From positions 1 through 39,250 of the forward strand of contig JAVBXK010000081.1 of assembly GCA_030824555.1 (NCBI GenBank): a stretch of 39,250 nucleotides of DNA, given 5' to 3'. Source of the stretch: a bacterium (GTDB lineage: Bacteria; Pseudomonadota; Gammaproteobacteria; Burkholderiales; Burkholderiaceae_C). The position numbers and the translations under genes are program-made. Each line of letters opens with the position of its first letter. Positions within the stretch are counted from its first letter, which is position 1. Below are positions 15,363-22,982 of the stretch, one piece after another. A model generated the notes under the pieces. The model saw only the letters and a program-made list of their open reading frames with translations. It ran no database searches and was not told where the DNA came from.

Positions 15363-17798
15363 GTGGACAAGTCTGTATTGGCGGTCAACGAGGATGACTG
15401 GGTGGCCTCACCCGAGTTCATGCACATGGCATTGCTCACCTTGATGGCTGGTTCCCTGGTGCTGGCTGTTGCGTTGCGGTGGATTGCGCCTGACCAGGGA
15501 TGGCGGGCGTTAGGCCCGATCGGCGGGTTGGTGCTGGCCGCCGCTGCCTGGCGTGTCCTGGTGGTCAAGGGTGTGGTGGCCGCCAAACGTCTGTTGGGCC
15601 TGGGTGGCCTGGTGCTGGTTTTGATGCTGTGCGTTTTCAACGGCGGCGTATTCACCCCCTCTGTCATTGCATTGCCGGTGCTGTTGATGCTGGTAGGCTG
15701 GCTGTTCAGCGCGAAGGCAGCGGTCTGGGCAGCGGGCTGGGCCATCGCCGCACTGTGGGCCATGGTGGCCGGTGCCTCGCTGTCGTGGTTGCCTGTTCCG
15801 CCCTTGTCGACGCCTGCTATGCATGCGTTGACTCAGACACTGATGCTGGTGCTGACGGTCTACATGACGCTGTTCATTTCAAACCGTTACCGCAGCCGGG
15901 TGCGTCAGATGGCCCGTGTGACCGATGAGCTGACCTTGCGCACCCAAGAACTGGAGGCCAGCAAGTTGCGGTTGCAGACCGTCATCGAGGTATCGGGCAC
16001 GGTGTTCTGGGAGTACACCCTTGCCACAGACACATTGACTTACGATACCGGTCGCTTGTCTGTCCTGGGCTTGGATGCCACACACCCGCCCGCAACCGTG
16101 CGAGACTGGGTGGGGCTGGTTCACCCCGATGACAAGCCCAGGTTCATCGAGATGTTCCAGGGCGCGATCAGTCAGGTGTTGCCCCATCTGGAGCACGACT
16201 ACCGGGTGAAAGGTGTCGCAGACGAATGGATATGGGTGTCCACCCGGGGGGCGGTCATCCGCTATGACGACTGCGGGTTGCCAGCGGTGCTGGGTGGTGC
16301 CGCCTTCAACATCCAGGCTCGCAAACAGGCCGAGGCAGCTTTGACGGCCAGCGAGCAAACGTCGCGCCACCTTGCGAACATGCTGCGCTCGTTGTGTGAC
16401 AACGTGCCCGACATGATCTGGGCCAAAGACTTGGACAACCGCTACATTTTTGCCAACAGAACCATGTGCGAGCAGTTGTTGATGGCGCAGACCATCGACG
16501 AGCCTGTGGGCAAAGATGACCTGTACTTTGCGCTGCGCGAACGGGCCAGCCACGCTGACAACCCAGATTGGCACACCTTCGGCGAGTTGTGCCAAGACAC
16601 CGACACCGTTACCTTGCATCGGGGCGAGGCATCGCAATTTGAAGAGTCGGGCAATGTGCGGGGGCAACTGCTGGTGCTGGACGTGCGCAAAGCACCTTTT
16701 GTGAACGATCTGGGCGAGGTGGTGGGTGTGGTGGGCACCGGGCGCGATGTCACGGCATACAAAGCCGTGCAAGACAAGCTCCGTCTGGCTTCGCTCGTGC
16801 TGGAGCACAGCAGTGAGGCCTTGATGATCACCGATGAACACAATGCCATCGTGGAAGTGAACCCAGCCTTCACCTGCCTGACGGGCTACACCCGTGAAGA
16901 TGTGCTCGGTCGCACGCCATCTGTTTTACGCTCAGACAGGCACGGGCCGGACTTTTACCGGTTGATGTGGGAAGCCTTGAAAGCCGAAGGCAAATGGCAA
17001 GGTGAAATCTGGAACCGACGCAAAAATGCAGAGTTGTTCGTTGAATGGCTGACCATCAACACCTTGTACGGTGACGATGGTTTGCCCTACAGGCGGGTGG
17101 CTTTGTTCACCGATGTCACCGAGAACAAGAAAAAAGAAGAGCTGCTTTGGCAGCAAGCCAACTTTGACATGTTGACACTCTTGCCCAACCGCCGCATGTT
17201 TCAAGACAGGCTGGATGTCGAGCTGAAACACTTGCGACGCAGTGGCAAGCGGCTGGCCGTGCTCTTCCTGGATCTGGACCGTTTCAAGGAAGTGAACGAC
17301 ACACTTGGGCATCAGAAGGGCGACACGTTGCTTCGCCAGGCGGCCAAACGGATACTGGCCTGCGTGCGTGAATCCGATACGGTGGCCCGTTTGGGGGGCG
17401 ACGAGTTCACGGTCATCCTGACCGATGTCGAGGCGGCAGACAGTGTTGAACGCGTGGCTCAGACCATTGTGGCCAGCCTGAGCCGACCATTCGACCTGGA
17501 TGGCGACGCTGCCCTGGTGTCCGTGAGCGTGGGCATTGCTATCGGCCCCGATGATGCGTCTGAGCCAGCCATCCTGGTTCAAAAGGCTGATCAGGCCATG
17601 TACGCAGCCAAGCAAGAAGGGCGCAATGGCTACCGTTTCAGTCAGGGACAGGTGAACGATTTCCCTGTTCTGATTTGGCCAGGGCCTGTCACTCGGGTTG
17701 ATGCTGACGGCGCATCGGCTGATGCGCCACCAACGTTCACTCTGGGCGGATCTGCGCGCGGGCAATCACTGGCTTCCAGCGGGCCTGCTCGGCCTTGA
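15363..17798 (+). CDS. Membrane-anchored diguanylate cyclase with multiple PAS domains
   Basis: Synthesises the second messenger cyclic-di-GMP from two GTP. An N-terminal membrane region of about six helices (residues ~20-175) is followed by a short coiled segment and three PAS/PAC modules (about 195-330, 345-475 and 480-610). The C-terminal GGDEF domain starts with DMLTLLPNRRMFQDRL. The active-site GGDEF is intact (residues 678-682), with an RESD inhibitory site five residues upstream, so product inhibition is expected. The start is taken as GTG 15363 because a GGGGG sequence precedes it; a longer reading from 15228 is possible. The last ~60 residues pass beyond the GGDEF fold, and the 3' end overlaps the convergent receptor gene by 62 bp. 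Confidence 0.92.
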   Translation: MDKSVLAVNEDDWVASPEFMHMALLTLMAGSLVLAVALRWIAPDQGWRALGPIGGLVLAAAAWRVLVVKGVVAAKRLLGLGGLVLVLMLCVFNGGVFTPSVIALPVLLMLVGWLFSAKAAVWAAGWAIAALWAMVAGASLSWLPVPPLSTPAMHALTQTLMLVLTVYMTLFISNRYRSRVRQMARVTDELTLRTQELEASKLRLQTVIEVSGTVFWEYTLATDTLTYDTGRLSVLGLDATHPPATVRDWVGLVHPDDKPRFIEMFQGAISQVLPHLEHDYRVKGVADEWIWVSTRGAVIRYDDCGLPAVLGGAAFNIQARKQAEAALTASEQTSRHLANMLRSLCDNVPDMIWAKDLDNRYIFANRTMCEQLLMAQTIDEPVGKDDLYFALRERASHADNPDWHTFGELCQDTDTVTLHRGEASQFEESGNVRGQLLVLDVRKAPFVNDLGEVVGVVGTGRDVTAYKAVQDKLRLASLVLEHSSEALMITDEHNAIVEVNPAFTCLTGYTREDVLGRTPSVLRSDRHGPDFYRLMWEALKAEGKWQGEIWNRRKNAELFVEWLTINTLYGDDGLPYRRVALFTDVTENKKKEELLWQQANFDMLTLLPNRRMFQDRLDVELKHLRRSGKRLAVLFLDLDRFKEVNDTLGHQKGDTLLRQAAKRILACVRESDTVARLGGDEFTVILTDVEAADSVERVAQTIVASLSRPFDLDGDAALVSVSVGIAIGPDDASEPAILVQKADQAMYAAKQEGRNGYRFSQGQVNDFPVLIWPGPVTRVDADGASADAPPTFTLGGSARGQSLASSGPARP

Positions 17799-18735
17799 TG
17801 AAGGCCGCAAACTCTTCCTTGGTATTGCCCACGGCCAGTGCGGTTTCCTGGGCCAGCTTGTCGGCCACCAGTTTGCCGCGTGCGGCCTTGATGGCTTCCT
17901 GTTCCAACTTGTCAATGTGTGCTTTGGGCATTTTGCTGGGGGCCATCAGGCCGTACCACTGCGTCATTTCGAAGTCTTTGTAGCCTTGCTCGGCCACGGT
18001 CGGCACGTCGGGCAATTGGGGCAACCGTGCTGTGGTCCCTGTGGCGATGCAACGTAACCGCCCAGCCTTGATGAATGGCAGCAACGCGGGGGCACCCACC
18101 GATGCGGCTTGAAGCCGCCCGGCCATCAGGTCGGTCAGCATGGGTCCGGTGCCACGGTAGGGCACGTGCAGCATGAAGGTGTCGGTCACCATCTTCAGGT
18201 ACTCGAAGGCCAGGTGCCCGGCGCTGCCGTTACCTGCCGAGCCGTAGTTCAGCTGCCCTGGTTTGGACTTGGCGTAGGCCACGAACTCCTTCAGGTTTTT
18301 CACCGGCAGATCAGGGTGCACGACGTACAGGCTGGGCACCTTGGAAATGAGGGTGATGGGCGTGAAGTCCTTGACGGGGTCGTAGGGCAGCTTGGGGAAG
18401 ATGAACGGGTTCACGGCCAGCGTGCCGATGTGGCCCAGGATCAGCGTGTGGTCGTCGGTGGCATGGGCCACTTCCTGCATGGCAATGTTGCCAGCGGCAC
18501 CGGGTTTGTTCTCCACGAACATGCTCTGGCCCATGGTTTTGCCCATTTCGCCGGTGATGGCACGGGCCACGATTTCAGAGCTGCCGCCCGGTGCAAACGG
18601 CACCACCACCCGAATGGGTTTGCTGGGCCAGGCGCTGCCCTGTGCATGGGCTTGCAAGCCGCTCAGGCCTGCGGCCATGGCACCCAGGTGTTGCAACAGG
18701 GCGCGGCGGTCAAGGGTGGTGGAGAGGTATGACAT
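17737..18735 (-). CDS. Bug-family tripartite tricarboxylate transporter substrate-binding protein
   Basis: A 332-residue periplasmic solute receptor of the TctC/Bug family. It has a twin-arginine-like N-terminus (DRRALLQHLGAMAAGLSGLQAHAQ), then WPSKPIRVVVPFAPGGSSEIVARAI, the carboxylate-binding signature of the family, VENKPGAAGNIAMQ, and a late LPDVPTVAEQGYKDFE. The membrane components TctA/TctB are not adjacent, as is common for Bug proteins. It is grouped with a second receptor and a GntR regulator, suggesting uptake of an organic acid used by the neighbouring amidohydrolase pathway. Confidence 0.94.
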   Translation of the reverse strand: MSYLSTTLDRRALLQHLGAMAAGLSGLQAHAQGSAWPSKPIRVVVPFAPGGSSEIVARAITGEMGKTMGQSMFVENKPGAAGNIAMQEVAHATDDHTLILGHIGTLAVNPFIFPKLPYDPVKDFTPITLISKVPSLYVVHPDLPVKNLKEFVAYAKSKPGQLNYGSAGNGSAGHLAFEYLKMVTDTFMLHVPYRGTGPMLTDLMAGRLQAASVGAPALLPFIKAGRLRCIATGTTARLPQLPDVPTVAEQGYKDFEMTQWYGLMAPSKMPKAHIDKLEQEAIKAARGKLVADKLAQETALAVGNTKEEFAAFIKAEQARWKPVIARAQIRPE

Positions 18736-18789
18736 GGGTGTGTGCGTGTGAACGTGTGAAGTGCAATGCGGTGTCGAGGTGTCGAGGTG

Positions 18790-19869
18790 TCAATCGGTGG
18801 TGATGTGGCGTTCTTTGACGATGCGGGCCCAAGTACTCATCTGGCTTTGTACGAACGCTTGTGCCGCTTTGGGGTCACCCTTGAAAGGCTCGCCGCCCAG
18901 TTGGGCGATGCGGGCTTTCACGTCAGGGGCTTCCATGGCTTTTTGCAGTGCCTGGGCCAGCTTGTCTGCCACCGCGTCAGGGGTGCCGGATGGCGCAAAC
19001 AGGGCATTCCATTCGTGGATGTCAGCACCTTGCACCCCTGCCTCGCCCAGGGTGGGCACATCGGGCAGCATGCTGACACGTTTGCCGGTGGTGACGGCCA
19101 GCGCCCGCAGACGACCCGACTGCACGTGCTGCAGCGTGGAAGCCAGGTTGCCAAAAAACAGCGGCACTTGGCCACCGATGACATCGTTCAGCGCGGGGCC
19201 ACCGCCTTTGTAGGCCACATGCACCATGTCCACCTGGGTGGCCGATTCGAACAACGCGCCCGCCAGGTGCTGCGCCGAGCCATTGCCCGATGAGGCGTAA
19301 GCCACGGCATCTTTGCCGCTGCGGGCGGCTGCAATCAATTCAGCCACGTTTTTGGCTTTGAACTGCGGGTTGACCAGCACCACGTTCGGGAACAGCGCCA
19401 CCACGCCGATGGTGCGAAACGCCTTGGCACTGTCGTAGGGCAATTTGGGGTACAGCGCCGGGTTGACCGCGAAGGACGAGGCATCCAGCATCAGCGTGTG
19501 GCCGTCTGGCGTGGCCTTGGCCACGGCGCTGGCACCTATCTGCCCGCCCGCGCCGGGTCGGTTTTCCACCACCACGTTTTGCCCCAGGGCTTCGCCCAGG
19601 CGTGGGGCCAGCAGACGGGCCATGGCATCGGCACCGCCACCCGGCGGGTAGGTCACCACCAGTGTGATGGGTTTGGTGGGCCAGGCACCGGCCTGTGCCC
19701 ACGCAGCGGGTGGCATGCAGACGGTGGCAAGGGCCAGCAGCCCACTGGCGAGCCACCCCAGGTGGGGTACACGTGCTTTGGGCAGGGCCACGGCCAGGCA
19801 ATGGGGTTGACGGCTGGTGCGGGGCCGTGCGCTGGTCTGGCAGGGCTGTGTGGTGTTGGGGAAGGTCAT
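18790..19869 (-). CDS. Bug-family tripartite tricarboxylate transporter substrate-binding protein (second copy)
   Basis: A 359-residue periplasmic receptor of the same family as its downstream neighbour but clearly diverged. Its N-terminal region is long: about 35 residues precede the hydrophobic signal segment (GWLASGLLALATVCMPPAAWA). The signature is WPTKPITLVVTYPPGGGADAMARLLAPRL, then VENRPGAGGQIGASAVAKA and LPDVPTLGEAGVQG. A shorter start could exist, but no other ATG fits between 19869 and the signal peptide. It lies 54 bp upstream of the other receptor on the same strand, so they are probably co-transcribed after the GntR gene. Confidence 0.93.
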   Translation of the reverse strand: MTFPNTTQPCQTSARPRTSRQPHCLAVALPKARVPHLGWLASGLLALATVCMPPAAWAQAGAWPTKPITLVVTYPPGGGADAMARLLAPRLGEALGQNVVVENRPGAGGQIGASAVAKATPDGHTLMLDASSFAVNPALYPKLPYDSAKAFRTIGVVALFPNVVLVNPQFKAKNVAELIAAARSGKDAVAYASSGNGSAQHLAGALFESATQVDMVHVAYKGGGPALNDVIGGQVPLFFGNLASTLQHVQSGRLRALAVTTGKRVSMLPDVPTLGEAGVQGADIHEWNALFAPSGTPDAVADKLAQALQKAMEAPDVKARIAQLGGEPFKGDPKAAQAFVQSQMSTWARIVKERHITTD

Positions 19870-19926
19870 GGGTGTCTCCGGTGTTGATATTTGAAGCAGT
19901 GATGCGATGGCGTGCGCCGGTGGCCT

Positions 19927-20676
19927 TCAGCGAACCTGTGCGGTGTATTCGAACGAGAACGCATCGCCCAGGGTGATGCGCAGCTCCACGCACTGGTTGG
20001 ACAGGTCGAAGGCTTGTCGGTGCACGCGGGCGCAGGGGTGCCCGGTGGCCAGTTGCAGCTGCTGGGCTTGCGCGGCGTTGAGTTGCGTGAACGACAGCTG
20101 GTCTTGTGCACGGTGAATCACCACGCCGCACACGCGCTGGAACATGGGGTACAGCAGGTCGTCCCAGTGGCGGGTGTCGGAGTCGGCCAGGGCGGCAAAC
20201 AGTGGCAGGGGCAGCACGATGCTTTCCAACAGGCAGGGCTGCTCGCCCACGCTGCGCAGCCGCGCCAGCGCCAGCACGCTGCTGCCAGGGGGCAGGGCCA
20301 GGCCTTCGGCCTCGTCTTCAGACGCCAGCCGAACTTGCCTGCTCAGGATGTGTGAACGCGGTGTGGCCTGCAGCTCGCCACTGGTGCGAAAGCGGAAGAA
20401 CCGCATCATCGACGCGCCCCCCAGCCCCGATGTCACGAATGTGCCCTTGCCGTGGCGGCGCTCCAGCAAACCCTCTGAAACCAGCAAAGACAGCGCCTGG
20501 CGCATGGTGCCCAGCGCCACACCGCAGGTTTTGGCCAGCACGGCTTCGGGTGGAATGGCATCGCCCGGTGCCCATTCGCCTTGCAGGATGCGGCTGCGCA
20601 ACGTACCAGCCAGCCAGCCGTACCGGCTTTGGCCGGGAGGGGGCGTGTCTGTGGTGGTCAGGTTGGCGTGTGGCAT
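19927..20676 (-). CDS. GntR/HutC-family transcriptional regulator
   Basis: A 249-residue repressor-type regulator. The N-terminal winged helix-turn-helix spans about residues 18-85 (LAGTLRSRILQGEWAPGDAIPPEAVLA, TMRQALSLLVSEGLLERRHGKGTFVT). A C-terminal UTRA ligand-binding domain contains SSVLALARLRSVGEQPCLLESIVLP and ends with ELRITLGDAFSFEYTAQ. It is divergent from the amidohydrolase, with only 39 bp between start codons, and upstream of two transporter receptors. It very likely controls both directions through the dyad in that gap. The effector is probably the transported acid or its hydrolysis product. Confidence 0.92.
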   Translation of the reverse strand: MPHANLTTTDTPPPGQSRYGWLAGTLRSRILQGEWAPGDAIPPEAVLAKTCGVALGTMRQALSLLVSEGLLERRHGKGTFVTSGLGGASMMRFFRFRTSGELQATPRSHILSRQVRLASEDEAEGLALPPGSSVLALARLRSVGEQPCLLESIVLPLPLFAALADSDTRHWDDLLYPMFQRVCGVVIHRAQDQLSFTQLNAAQAQQLQLATGHPCARVHRQAFDLSNQCVELRITLGDAFSFEYTAQVR

Positions 20677-20680
20677 GAAT

Positions 20681-20708
20681 TTGATCTAGTCATCTAGAGG
20701 ACTATAAT
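20681..20708 (+). promoter_or_regulatory. Promoter and dyad operator between the GntR gene and the amidohydrolase
   Basis: TTGATC (20681-20686) and a perfect TATAAT (20703-20708) with a 16-bp spacer form a sigma-70 promoter for the amidohydrolase. The spacer contains a dyad TAGTC-N8-GACTA (20687-20704), plus two ATCTAG direct repeats at 20684 and 20692. This is the expected place for a GntR-family operator. The -10 box ends 7 bases before the ATG at 20716, so the mRNA would begin at or next to the start codon. Confidence 0.7.
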
Positions 20709-20715
20709 CTAAAGC

Positions 20716-21522
20716 ATGCCCCCACATCTGTCAAACATGGCTGACACTGCGATCGACACTCACTTTCACGTCTTTCAAGCCGGGGTGGGGTTGCCCGGTG
20801 CCCGCTATGTGCCCAGCTACGACGCCACGCTGGCCATGTGGCAGGCAAAAGCTCAAGCAGCTGGCGTGGGGCGCGGTGTGCTGGTGCAAACCAGTTTTTT
20901 GGGGGCAAACAACCACCTGTTGCTTCAAACGCTTCGGGCCCACCCCGACACCCTGCGTGGCGTGGCGGTGGTACCGCCCGATGTGACGGTGGCCGAGTTG
21001 CGGCGCATGCACGACGCTGGCGTGCGGGGCATACGGCTCAACCTGGCAGGGCGTTCACATGCCGCAGAGCCATGGGCCAGTGCGCACGCGCTGTGGGACG
21101 CCCTGGCCGTTCTGGGTTGGCACGTGGAGCTGCACACCGATGTGGGGGCCTTGCCCCAGGTGCTGGCCTGGTTGCCAGCACACCTGCCCGTGGTGCTGGA
21201 CCACATGGGCAAGCCCGACCGGGTGTCGGCGCAAGACCTCACCGTGCAGGCTGCCGTTCAACGGGCGCGCACAAGCTCCGTGCACGTGAAGCTCAGCGGT
21301 GTGTACCGGCTGGCCGGGCGCGATGCCACCCAGCTGGCCCGCCTGTGGCAGGCCGAACTGGGGCCTACCCAACTGCTGTGGGGCAGCGACTGGCCCTGCA
21401 CCAACCACGAAGAACACGCCCACTACCCCCAGCTTGCCCAAGCCTTGGAACAGTGGGTGAGCGAGCCCGTGTTACACCAGGTGCGGGTGACCAACCCCAC
21501 CGCGTTGTATGGGTTCGAGTAG
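20716..21522 (+). CDS. Amidohydrolase family protein (2-pyrone-4,6-dicarboxylate lactonase-like)
   Basis: A 268-residue TIM-barrel hydrolase of the amidohydrolase_2 / COG3618 group. The metal-binding motif DTHFHVF is at residues 14-20. HTDVG, LDHMGKP and the C-terminal WGSDWPCTNHE follow, a layout shared by the LigI lactonase and sugar-lactonase relatives. It probably opens a lactone of a di- or tricarboxylic acid imported through the Bug receptors, which is inferred from the cluster. ATG 20716 has no ribosome-binding site and follows a TATAAT box by 7 bases, pointing to leaderless translation. An internal ATG (20737) also lacks one. Confidence 0.88.
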   Translation: MPPHLSNMADTAIDTHFHVFQAGVGLPGARYVPSYDATLAMWQAKAQAAGVGRGVLVQTSFLGANNHLLLQTLRAHPDTLRGVAVVPPDVTVAELRRMHDAGVRGIRLNLAGRSHAAEPWASAHALWDALAVLGWHVELHTDVGALPQVLAWLPAHLPVVLDHMGKPDRVSAQDLTVQAAVQRARTSSVHVKLSGVYRLAGRDATQLARLWQAELGPTQLLWGSDWPCTNHEEHAHYPQLAQALEQWVSEPVLHQVRVTNPTALYGFE

Positions 21523-21548
21523 ACAGGGCTGACGGCCGCCACGTTTCA

Positions 21549-21576
21549 GGTTATAGGTTATAGGTTATAGGTTATA
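21549..21576 (+). repeat. Four tandem copies of a 7-bp unit (GGTTATA)
   Basis: Four exact, contiguous copies of GGTTATA directly abut the LexA-type palindrome. The last copy leads into TATAAA, which could serve as a -10 box. Changes in copy number would alter promoter spacing in 7-bp steps. Confidence 0.9.
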
Positions 21577-21603
21577 AACACTGTTTAAATAAACAGTGTT
21601 TAT
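21574..21603 (+). promoter_or_regulatory. LexA-type SOS box overlapping the radical SAM start codon
   Basis: The core CTGTTTAAATAAACAG (21581-21596) fits the CTGT-N8-ACAG LexA operator used by gamma- and betaproteobacteria. The dyad extends further: 14-bp arms (21574-21587 and 21590-21603) are perfect complements around a 2-bp centre. It ends inside the ATG at 21602. A TATAAA box at 21573-21578 sits at its left edge, so bound LexA would cover the transcription start. Confidence 0.75.
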
Positions 21604-22696
21604 GCCCAACTTACACCTGCCGTTACATGCCATCAAAGGCCGAGGGTTGGCACAAAGCCAGCCGCACCGCTTCGAGCGTGACGTGCGCACCGCCTTCGAC
21701 GACGGTTGGGGATCGGCCGAAGACCAGGCACAGGGGCACGGCGCAGCGCCAGCGCCCGCCACCCACGTCAGCTGGGAAGATGCCAAAACGGCCATCACAC
21801 GCAACGACTCGCCCGACATCGGCTTCACCCTGGGCCTCAACCCCTACCGGGGGTGCGAGCACGGTTGCGTGTATTGCTACGCGCGGCCCACCCACAGCTA
21901 CCTCAACCTGTCGCCGGGGCTGGACTTTGAAACCAAGCTAGTCGCCAAGCGCAACGTGGCCGAGGTGCTGTGCAACGAGTTGCTTGCCGCCAGCTACCGG
22001 CCCGACCTGCTGGCCATTGGCACCGTGACCGATGCCTACCAGCCCATCGAGCGCGAACTGCGGCTGACCCGTGCCGTGCTGGCGGTGCTGGCCACCGCCA
22101 GGCACCCGCTGGCCATGGTCACCAAAGGCAGCGGCGTGGAGCGCGACCTTGACCTGCTGGCCCCCATGGGCGCACAGGGGCTGGCAGCGGTTTACGTCAC
22201 CGTCACCACGCTGGACAGCAAGCTGGCGAGGGTGCTGGAGCCCCGCGCTGCCGCGCCACACAGGCGGCTGCGCACCGTCCGCACCCTGGCCGAGGCCGGT
22301 GTGCCCGTGGGGGTGAGCGTGTCGCCACAAATCCCGTTCATCAACGACGACATGGAGCAGGTGCTGGCCGCCGCGTGGGATGCCGGTGCGCGCCGTGCGT
22401 TCTACCAAGTGCTGCGCCTGCCGTGGGAGTTGGCCCCGATGTTTCGTGACTGGCTGGCGTTGCATTACCCCGACCGGGCCGCCCGCGTCATGGCGCGCAT
22501 GCAAGACCTGCGCGGTGGCAAAGACTACGATGCCCACTTTGCCACCCGCATGCGGGGCCAGGGCATCTGGGCCGACCTGATTCACCAGCGGTTCGTGAAA
22601 ACCTGCGACCGGCTGGGCTACCACCGCAGCCGTGAACCGCTGGACGTGTCTCGCTTCCGGCCCGCAGCGCTGCGCGGGCAGGGTGACTTGTTCTGA
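21602..22696 (+). CDS. PA0069-family radical SAM protein (spore photoproduct lyase-like)
   Basis: A 364-residue radical S-adenosylmethionine enzyme. The [4Fe-4S]-binding CxxxCxxC motif is Cys85-Cys89-Cys92 in PYRGCEHGCVYCYARPTH. The family's N-terminal AIKGRG motif lies at residues 10-15, and there is a downstream GTVTDAYQPIE block. Homologues resemble spore photoproduct lyase, but their substrate is not established. ATG 21602 places AIKGRG at the usual distance. The start lies in a LexA-type palindrome, so DNA-damage induction is expected. Its stop lies 10 bp from a remnant copy of the 3' end of the DOPA dioxygenase-like gene (22704-22723). Confidence 0.92.
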   Translation: MPNLHLPLHAIKGRGLAQSQPHRFERDVRTAFDDGWGSAEDQAQGHGAAPAPATHVSWEDAKTAITRNDSPDIGFTLGLNPYRGCEHGCVYCYARPTHSYLNLSPGLDFETKLVAKRNVAEVLCNELLAASYRPDLLAIGTVTDAYQPIERELRLTRAVLAVLATARHPLAMVTKGSGVERDLDLLAPMGAQGLAAVYVTVTTLDSKLARVLEPRAAAPHRRLRTVRTLAEAGVPVGVSVSPQIPFINDDMEQVLAAAWDAGARRAFYQVLRLPWELAPMFRDWLALHYPDRAARVMARMQDLRGGKDYDAHFATRMRGQGIWADLIHQRFVKTCDRLGYHRSREPLDVSRFRPAALRGQGDLF

Positions 22697-22703
22697 GGGC
22701 TGC

Positions 22704-22723
22704 CGTCAGCCCCACACCACCGA
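22704..22723. repeat. Left 20-bp direct repeat flanking the protease/lipoprotein segment
   Basis: The sequence cgtcagccccacaccaccga is identical to 26207-26226. The right copy is the last codons and stop of the DOPA dioxygenase-like gene (reading S-V-V-W-G-stop on the minus strand). The left copy encodes the same ending but lacks the rest of the gene. It is a candidate attachment site or target duplication. Confidence 0.75.
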
Positions 22724-22837
22724 ATGCACGCTGTGCACGGCCCTCAACGGCCCAATTGAGCCCATGTAGTTGGGTGCATGAGCAGGGCTCCCGAGCAAAA
22801 GGCGGGCGATTCTGCCAGATGTTTTGCGCAGGCAACA

Positions 22838-22853
22838 TCCCCCATTTGGGGGA
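22838..22853 (+). promoter_or_regulatory. 16-bp G/C palindrome upstream of the protease gene
   Basis: TCCCCCATTTGGGGGA is a perfect dyad (TCCCCCA / TGGGGGA around TT) 130 bases before the protease ATG. A possible promoter follows (TTGAAG at 22890, 17-bp spacer, CATACT at 22913). It is probably an operator; the regulator is not identified. Confidence 0.45.
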
Positions 22854-22982
22854 GCTTGGGCTATTTACCACGCCCCTCCTGAGTTGAGATTGAAGCCATT
22901 TGGGCGAAGAAGCATACTGAAGCCCGCTGTTACGACCCATGGCTGCAGCAGCGCTTCCACAATACAGCAGAGAGGATTTCCC

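Noticed and set aside
21549-21576. CRISPR-like or iteron array
   Set aside because: The units are 7 bp with no spacers and only four copies, next to an operator; neither CRISPR nor a replication origin fits.
22704-22800. A longer DOPA dioxygenase pseudogene at the left repeat
   Set aside because: Beyond the 20-bp identity, the minus-strand translation upstream (..RAVHSVHSVVWG) does not align with the real C-terminus, so only the short repeat is supported.
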